DNA from: an uncultured Pseudomonadota bacterium | GTDB lineage: Bacteria; Pseudomonadota; Gammaproteobacteria; Burkholderiales; Burkholderiaceae_C | Assembly: GCA_900320815.1 (NCBI GenBank) | Contig: ONTY01000014.1 | Span: 1-18,816, forward strand | Length of the DNA: 18,816 nt | Direction: 5' to 3' | In this document: piece by piece, positions 14,264-18,816 of the stretch | Numbering within the stretch: position 1 is the first letter of the stretch | Layout of the letters: every line of letters starts with the position of its first letter | Made by a program: the position numbers and the translations under genes | Notes under the pieces: generated by a model | What the model saw: only the letters and a program-made list of their open reading frames with translations | Database searches by the model: none | What the model was told of the DNA's origin: nothing

Positions 14264-15745
14264 CTATGAAATCAGCCGCTGCAGGGCAGCGTCGCCAAAC
14301 GCCTCGCCCACCACAGCAGCCAATGAATCCAGCGCCGCATCCAACGACGGCGCCTGCGCGCCAAACAGAGCGCGCAACGCGGCGGCGTTTTCAAACAGGC
14401 CGTGCATGGAAAGCCCCAGCACATTGCCCGCAGCGTTTTGCCACGCCAGCCCGGGCAGCAGGGTGTGCACGGCGCTCTCATCAGTGGGCGCGGTGCGCCC
14501 TGCGCGGATTTCGTAGCCCTGCACGTCCACGTCTGCCAGCGCACTCCACAGCGCGCGCACTTCGCGCAGCCGCCAGCGCCCGGGCTGCACGCGCTTTTCC
14601 GGCGCCAGCGTGGTGTGCAGCGCCAGCAATTCAAGGCCGGGCACACAGTGCGGCACGCCACCGCCCTCCACGCCATGCGGGTCATCCAGCACGGCGCCCA
14701 GCGCCTGCGCGCCGCCGCAAATGCCCAGCACGCGCGCGCCGCGCGCCGCGTGGGCAGCAAGCGCCGCATCCATACCCTGCGCGCGCAGCCAGGCCACATC
14801 GGCGGCCACCGCCTTGCTGCCGGGCAAGATGATGATGTCCGCCGCCGCAAGCGCCGCAGCATCGCGCGCCCAGGTGAGGTGCACGCAGCTTTTGAGCGGC
14901 TGAAACTCGTCCAGATTGCTGATGTGCGGCCAGCCGACGATGGCCACGCGCAGCGGCGCGCCGCCCGCAGCGTCCGGCACGCAGGGCGCTGCGTCAAACA
15001 CGCCGTCCTCCTCCGGCAGGCCGTGCGCGCGCAGCATGGGCAGCGTCGCCAGCACGGGCACGCCCGTCATCTCGTGCAGGCGCTGCGGCGCGGGCGCGAG
15101 CAGCGCGGCATCTCCCCGGAACTTGTTGAGCACAAAGCCCACCAGCAGCGCGCGGTCAGCCGGCGGCAGCAGCGCCCAAGTGCCGTAGAGGTGCGCGAAC
15201 GCGCCGCCGCGGTCAATGTCCGCCACCAGCAGGCAGCGCGCCTGCGCGTGCCGCGCCACGCGCAGGTTCACCACGTCGCGCGGCATGAGGTTGATTTCCG
15301 CCGGCGAGCCCGCGCCCTCAATCACCAGCACATCGCACTCGGCGCGCAACTCATCCAGCGCGCGCTGGATGTGCGGCCAGCAGTGCGCGCCGCGCTGCGC
15401 CCACGGCAGCGCCGTCAGCGCCGCATTCACCTGCCCCATCAGCACCACCTGGCTGCGCGTATCCGCCTCGGGTTTGAGCAGCACCGGGTTCATGCGCACA
15501 TCGGGCGCGCAGCGCGCCGCCAGCGCCTGAAAGTACTGCGCCGCGCCCATCTCGCCCCAGCCGCCGCCCGGCGCCGGCGCCACGCGCGCGTTGTTGCTCA
15601 TGTTCTGCGCCTTGAACGGGCGCACGCACAAGCCCGCATTCGCCCACCAGCGGCACAAAGCGGCGGCCAGCCAGCTCTTGCCCGCGCCACTGCTCGTGCC
15701 CAGCACCATCACGCAGCGGGCGGTCATGCTTTTTTGCTTTGCCAT
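14264..15745 (-). CDS. cobQ: Cobyric acid synthase (glutamine-dependent amidase)
   Basis: 493-residue CobQ/CbiP, which amidates adenosylcobyrinic diamide at four side chains to give adenosylcobyric acid. The N-terminal ATPase domain has GTSSGAGKS at 16-24, FKAQNMSNNA, VIEGAGSPAEINL and ADIDRGGAFAHLYGT. The C-terminal class I-type glutaminase domain has the nucleophile Cys343 in GICGGAQ and His448 in GLSMHGLFEN. Two usually constant spots differ: GICGGYQMLG is GICGGAQALG, and GYEIHMG is GYEIRAG. The start at 15745 is chosen because it precedes the P-loop by the usual distance; the upstream extension would be repeat-derived. No other cobalamin genes are in the window and no riboswitch was recognised, so it appears to be a stand-alone gene. 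Confidence 0.93.
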   Translation of the reverse strand: MAKQKSMTARCVMVLGTSSGAGKSWLAAALCRWWANAGLCVRPFKAQNMSNNARVAPAPGGGWGEMGAAQYFQALAARCAPDVRMNPVLLKPEADTRSQVVLMGQVNAALTALPWAQRGAHCWPHIQRALDELRAECDVLVIEGAGSPAEINLMPRDVVNLRVARHAQARCLLVADIDRGGAFAHLYGTWALLPPADRALLVGFVLNKFRGDAALLAPAPQRLHEMTGVPVLATLPMLRAHGLPEEDGVFDAAPCVPDAAGGAPLRVAIVGWPHISNLDEFQPLKSCVHLTWARDAAALAAADIIILPGSKAVAADVAWLRAQGMDAALAAHAARGARVLGICGGAQALGAVLDDPHGVEGGGVPHCVPGLELLALHTTLAPEKRVQPGRWRLREVRALWSALADVDVQGYEIRAGRTAPTDESAVHTLLPGLAWQNAAGNVLGLSMHGLFENAAALRALFGAQAPSLDAALDSLAAVVGEAFGDAALQRLIS

Positions 15746-15809
15746 AGAGTGCGGAAATATGCTTCGATGACTACAAAAAAATACGGACAAATGAAGAGAA
15801 ACATCCGTT

Positions 15810-15867
15810 GGTATCCTTCTATCGCCGGCAAGAATAGCGGGCAAGGCAGCATCATCCTGTGGAGTAT
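15810..15867 (+). repeat. Dispersed GTAT-hairpin repeat, copy 8
   Basis: Begins GGTATCCTTC, with CGCCGGCAAGAATAGCGGGC in the centre, and ends GGAGTAT. GTAT motifs start at 15811 and 15864, 53 apart. Its last base is the first plus-strand base of the stop triplet of the YjbR-family gene; its other end is about 65 bases upstream of cobQ. Confidence 0.75.
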
Positions 15868-16577
15868 CAGCTTTTTTTTACCCGTTTCGCTGCAACGCTG
15901 GCATAGCTGCCAGCAATCAGTGCGGCAATATCTGCATCGGGCAGCGTTTCATCGAAAATGATGGACACCCAATGCTTTTTGCTCATGTGCCAAGCGGGAT
16001 AGATGCCGCGCCGCGCCAGTAGCGCCTCCACGCCATACGCGCCAGCCTTGATATTGAGTATTTCCACCTCCCCCGCATTCGCAGCGGCTGCACCGTCCAC
16101 TTTGGTGCGCGGCACATTGAGTATGACGGCAAACCATTTTTTATTGTCCGCGCGGCGGTACGCGGCATAGCCTGGAAAGCGTGGCCAAAGAAACTCTGGC
16201 GTGCTGCCACAGGTTTCTTTAATATAGCTGTGCATACGTCGCGCCTGCGGCGAGGCAAAATACTGGTTTTCACAGCACCTGGCGCGAATATCCAGCAACA
16301 CGTCGGTGCAGTGCTGGCGCAAGCTGGCATTGAACCCCGCCGCAGCCTCCAGCCTGTGGTTGGTATATTCCTCCCCCATATCGGTATCAAATATCCGCAC
16401 GCGCCACTGAGCTGAGGCTGTATCACAGACAACATTGATGCTCAAATGCGGCTCCGGCAGAGCCGCTTCATACACCAGCGCGCCGCACTTTTCCTGAAAA
16501 CCATATGCACGCAACCGCGCAGCCTCTGGCAGCCAATTGGCGAAAACATCGTGCTCGATTGCTCTGTTTTCTGTCAT
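15867..16577 (-). CDS. MmcQ/YjbR family (CyaY-like fold) protein with N-terminal extension
   Basis: 236 residues. The C-terminal half (about 112-225) matches the MmcQ/YjbR family: STPEFLWPRFPGYAAYRRAD, NKKWFAVILNVPRTKV, VEILNIKAG, GIYPAWHMSKKHWVSIIFDE and LPDADIAALIAGSYA. The first 110 or so residues are an extra domain seen in longer family members (YGFQEKCGALVYEA, WRVRIFDTDMGEEYTNHRLE, LDIRARCCENQYF). The family has a CyaY-like double-wing fold and is sometimes called DNA-binding; its cellular role is not settled. I start at the ATG at 16577 because the upstream frame (to 16619) is encoded by a repeat copy. No ribosome-binding site is clear. Confidence 0.85.
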   Translation of the reverse strand: MTENRAIEHDVFANWLPEAARLRAYGFQEKCGALVYEAALPEPHLSINVVCDTASAQWRVRIFDTDMGEEYTNHRLEAAAGFNASLRQHCTDVLLDIRARCCENQYFASPQARRMHSYIKETCGSTPEFLWPRFPGYAAYRRADNKKWFAVILNVPRTKVDGAAAANAGEVEILNIKAGAYGVEALLARRGIYPAWHMSKKHWVSIIFDETLPDADIAALIAGSYASVAAKRVKKS

Positions 16578-16583
16578 AGTGAC

Positions 16584-16642
16584 GGGTATTATTGCATTGC
16601 CCGCAAAACATGTGGGCAACCAGGAACAAAGATAGTGAGTAT
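16584..16642 (+). repeat. Dispersed GTAT-hairpin repeat, copy 9
   Basis: Begins GGGTATTATTGCA, has a nearly perfect 9-bp stem TTGCCCGCA/TGTGGGCAA with loop AAACA-like (16597-16619), and ends GAGTATTG. GTAT motifs start at 16585 and 16639, 54 apart (counting from the G of each GTAT to within one base). It fills the gap between uvrD (stop 16658) and the YjbR-family start (16577). Confidence 0.75.
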
Positions 16643-16657
16643 TGTGATTCCAGCGGC

Positions 16658-18816
16658 TTAGCCGTTGTCCCCAATTTCAATCAGCGTCAAGCGTGCCTTG
16701 GTCAGCAGCAGCCATTTTGTGCCGTGGCGCACAAAACGCACCTGCACCTTGGCATCCTCGCCCTGCCCTTGCACGGCCAGCACACGCCCTTCACCAAACT
16801 TGGGATGAAACACGTGCTGCCCCACCACGCTGCCAGGCAGCAGCGCCTTTCCGGCATTTTCCGGCATATTTTCTTGAGATTTTTCCTCCACACTTTTTGC
16901 GCCGCTCTTCGCCGCGCGTGCAGAAATCCAGTGCAGCGCCTCATCGGGCAATTCATCCAGAAAACGGCTGCGCACGTTGTAGCGAACGCGCCCGTGCAAC
17001 ATGCGCGCCTGTGCGCAGCTCAAATACAGGCGCGCACGCGCACGGGTAATGGCCACATACATCAGGCGGCGCTCTTCTTCCAGGCCGTCGGCGATGTCCA
17101 TACTGTTTTCGTGCGGAAACAGCCCTTCTTCCAGCCCGGTGATAAACACCGCGTCAAACTCCAGCCCCTTGCTCGCGTGCACGCTCATCAGTTGCACGGC
17201 GTCCTGCCCCGCCTGCGCCTGCTCGCCCGCTTCCAGCGCCGCGTGCGCCAAAAACGCCGCCAGCGTGCCGCCGCCTTCCAGCACTTCGGCGGCTTCTATC
17301 CCCGCATCGGGTTGCGGCACGCCAGGCAGCAGTGCATCCAGCAGCGATGGCGCCGCTGCTGCCCCCGCCGCGCGTGGCAGCAGCGGCGGCAGTGGCGCAT
17401 TGCCCAGCGCCGGGGCGTCAGGATAAAAACCCTCCTGCGCGGCAAAACTTTCTGCCGCATTGAGCAGCTCATCCAGATTTTCCAGCCGCTCACTGCCGTC
17501 TTTTTCCCCTTTGTAATGCGCGCGCATGCCGCTGGCTTCCAGCGTCATATCAATCACTTCGCCCAGCGGTTTTCCGCGCGCCTGTTCACGCATCACATCA
17601 AGCTGCGCCAAAAATGCCGTCAGCCGCGCGCCACTGCGCCCGCTGATACTGGTGCACACCGCCGCCAGCGGGCAGCGCGCCGCGTGCGCGGCAGCCTGCA
17701 ATTGCTCAATGGTGCGCGCACCAATGCCGCGCGGCGGAAAATTGACCACGCGCAAAAAACTGGTGTCGTCATGCGGATTTTCCAGCAGCCGCAGCCAGGC
17801 GAGTGCATTCTTGATTTCGGCGCGCTCAAAAAAGCGCAATCCCCCATACACGCGGTACGGAATGCCCGCCGCATACAGCGCCGTTTCAAACACGCGGCTT
17901 TGCGCGTTGCTGCGGTACAAAATCGCCATTTCATGCCGCGCCATGCCCTCGCGTTTCAGGTGGCGGATTTCCTGCAGCACCCATTCGGCTTCTGCCATGT
18001 GGTCAGCGGCTTCATACACGCGCAGCTTCTCGCCCACGCCGCGCGCGGTGCGCAGGTTTTTGCCCAGGCGGTTGGCGTTGTGGGCAATAAGGGCGTTGGC
18101 GGCGTTGAGGATATGGCTGAAACTGCGGTAGTTTTCTTCCAGCCGTATCGGCTCGGCAACGTGATATTCACGCATGAAGTCGGCCATATTGCCCACACGC
18201 GCGCCGCGAAAAGCGTAAATGCTCTGGTCATCATCACCCACGGCCATAATGGCGCCGCCGCCCGCGCCCGGCAGGCCGGCAATGATTTTGAGCCATTCAT
18301 ACTGCAGTCGATTGGTGTCCTGAAACTCGTCCACCAGGATATAGCGGAAGCGCCGCCGGTAATGCGCGCGCAAATCTTCATGGTCGCGCAGCACCTCGTA
18401 GCAGCGCAGCATCAACTCGCCAAAATCGGCCACGCCCTCGCGCTGGCACTGCTGCTCATACAGCTGGTAAATCTCGACTTTTTTGACCCCATCCGGGTCG
18501 CGCACCGCCACATCGGACGGACGCAACCCCTCTTCCTTGCAGCCGTTGATAAACCACTGCAATTGTTTGGGCGGATAGCGTTCGCTGTCCACGCCAAAAT
18601 CTTTGCACACGCGGCGGATGGCGGCCAGCTGGTCAGCGGTATCCAGAATCTGGAAACCCTGCGGCAGGTTTGCCACGCGCCAATGCGTGCGCAAAAACCG
18701 GTTGCAAAGGCCGTGGAATGTGCCCACCCACATGCCGCGCATATTCAGTGGCAGCATGGCGCCAAGGCGCGTGAGCATTTCTCGCGCCGCTTTGTTGGTA
18801 AAGGTGACAGCGAGCA
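16658..18816 (-). CDS. uvrD: UvrD/PcrA-type superfamily 1 DNA helicase, 5' end outside the window
   Basis: At least 718 residues of a 3'-5' DNA helicase acting in nucleotide-excision and mismatch repair. The frame is open to the window edge; the first visible codons give LAVTFTNKAAREM, helicase motif Ia, so only the beginning with Walker A is missing. Other motifs, numbered from the Met at 18778, are ILVDEFQDTN (147-156, motif II), AVGDDDQSIYAFRGA (motif III), RLEENYRS (motif IV), SVHASKGLEFDAVFITGLEEGLFP (motif V region) and EEERRLMYVAITRAR (motif VI). The C-terminus has the Tudor-like tail, GQHVFHPKFGEGRVLAVQG, followed by VQVRFVRHGTKWLL. UvrD is preferred over Rep because of this tail; PcrA is the Gram-positive counterpart. 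No lesion seen. Confidence 0.93.
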   Translation of the reverse strand, partial: LAVTFTNKAAREMLTRLGAMLPLNMRGMWVGTFHGLCNRFLRTHWRVANLPQGFQILDTADQLAAIRRVCKDFGVDSERYPPKQLQWFINGCKEEGLRPSDVAVRDPDGVKKVEIYQLYEQQCQREGVADFGELMLRCYEVLRDHEDLRAHYRRRFRYILVDEFQDTNRLQYEWLKIIAGLPGAGGGAIMAVGDDDQSIYAFRGARVGNMADFMREYHVAEPIRLEENYRSFSHILNAANALIAHNANRLGKNLRTARGVGEKLRVYEAADHMAEAEWVLQEIRHLKREGMARHEMAILYRSNAQSRVFETALYAAGIPYRVYGGLRFFERAEIKNALAWLRLLENPHDDTSFLRVVNFPPRGIGARTIEQLQAAAHAARCPLAAVCTSISGRSGARLTAFLAQLDVMREQARGKPLGEVIDMTLEASGMRAHYKGEKDGSERLENLDELLNAAESFAAQEGFYPDAPALGNAPLPPLLPRAAGAAAAPSLLDALLPGVPQPDAGIEAAEVLEGGGTLAAFLAHAALEAGEQAQAGQDAVQLMSVHASKGLEFDAVFITGLEEGLFPHENSMDIADGLEEERRLMYVAITRARARLYLSCAQARMLHGRVRYNVRSRFLDELPDEALHWISARAAKSGAKSVEEKSQENMPENAGKALLPGSVVGQHVFHPKFGEGRVLAVQGQGEDAKVQVRFVRHGTKWLLLTKARLTLIEIGDNG

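Noticed and set aside
14402..15961. 519-codon plus-strand open frame opposite cobQ
   Set aside because: Rich in Arg, His, Gln and Ala with no family pattern; it is the antisense shadow of a GC-rich gene. The same applies to the long plus-strand frames opposite recJ (8021-9277), ubiB (2394-3278, 2846-4114) and cca (5503-6600).

Overview
The window reads as chromosomal DNA of a GC-rich Gram-negative bacterium, most likely a betaproteobacterium (Burkholderiales/Neisseriales-like). This rests on the ubiquinone genes ubiJ-ubiB, the E. coli-type CCA enzyme, RecJ, UvrD, an Ala-Glu-Asp tRNA operon and an Azt-type zinc importer. The genus is not resolved. Every gene I accept lies on the minus strand, so the window is best read from 18816 down to 1.

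Layout in transcription order: uvrD (5' end cut by the window edge), a YjbR/MmcQ-family gene, cobQ (cobyric acid synthase), a zinc-import operon (small membrane ORF, aztA ATPase, aztB permease, a possible 39-residue membrane ORF, aztC binding protein), the tRNA operon Ala(GGC)-Glu(TTC)-Asp(GTC) with its terminator, a zinc-ribbon/PD-(D/E)XK nuclease split by a frame change, recJ broken by a short deletion, a membrane-anchored SMI1/KNR4-like protein, cca, an ankyrin-repeat gene split at an A7 tract, ubiJ-ubiB, and a carbohydrate-binding-type lipoprotein.

Two themes stand out. First, nine intergenic copies of one roughly 59-bp repeat occur in 18.8 kb. Each has two GTAT motifs exactly 53 or 54 bp apart; most have a short hairpin (GCCGGC/GCGGG type) just after the first motif. 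Many abut or overlap the 3' ends of genes. I do not recognise the family. Second, three genes have interrupted frames. The nuclease breaks inside a heptanucleotide tandem repeat, and loss of one unit would restore it. The ankyrin gene breaks at an in-phase A_AAA_AAC tract. recJ lacks about 65 bp including its GGH motif. The first two look like possible phase-variable or frameshift-controlled genes, the third like a real lesion. Sequence error cannot be excluded for any of them from the sequence alone.

Shine-Dalgarno signals are weak or absent at most starts, so start choices rest mainly on family alignment and signal peptides.
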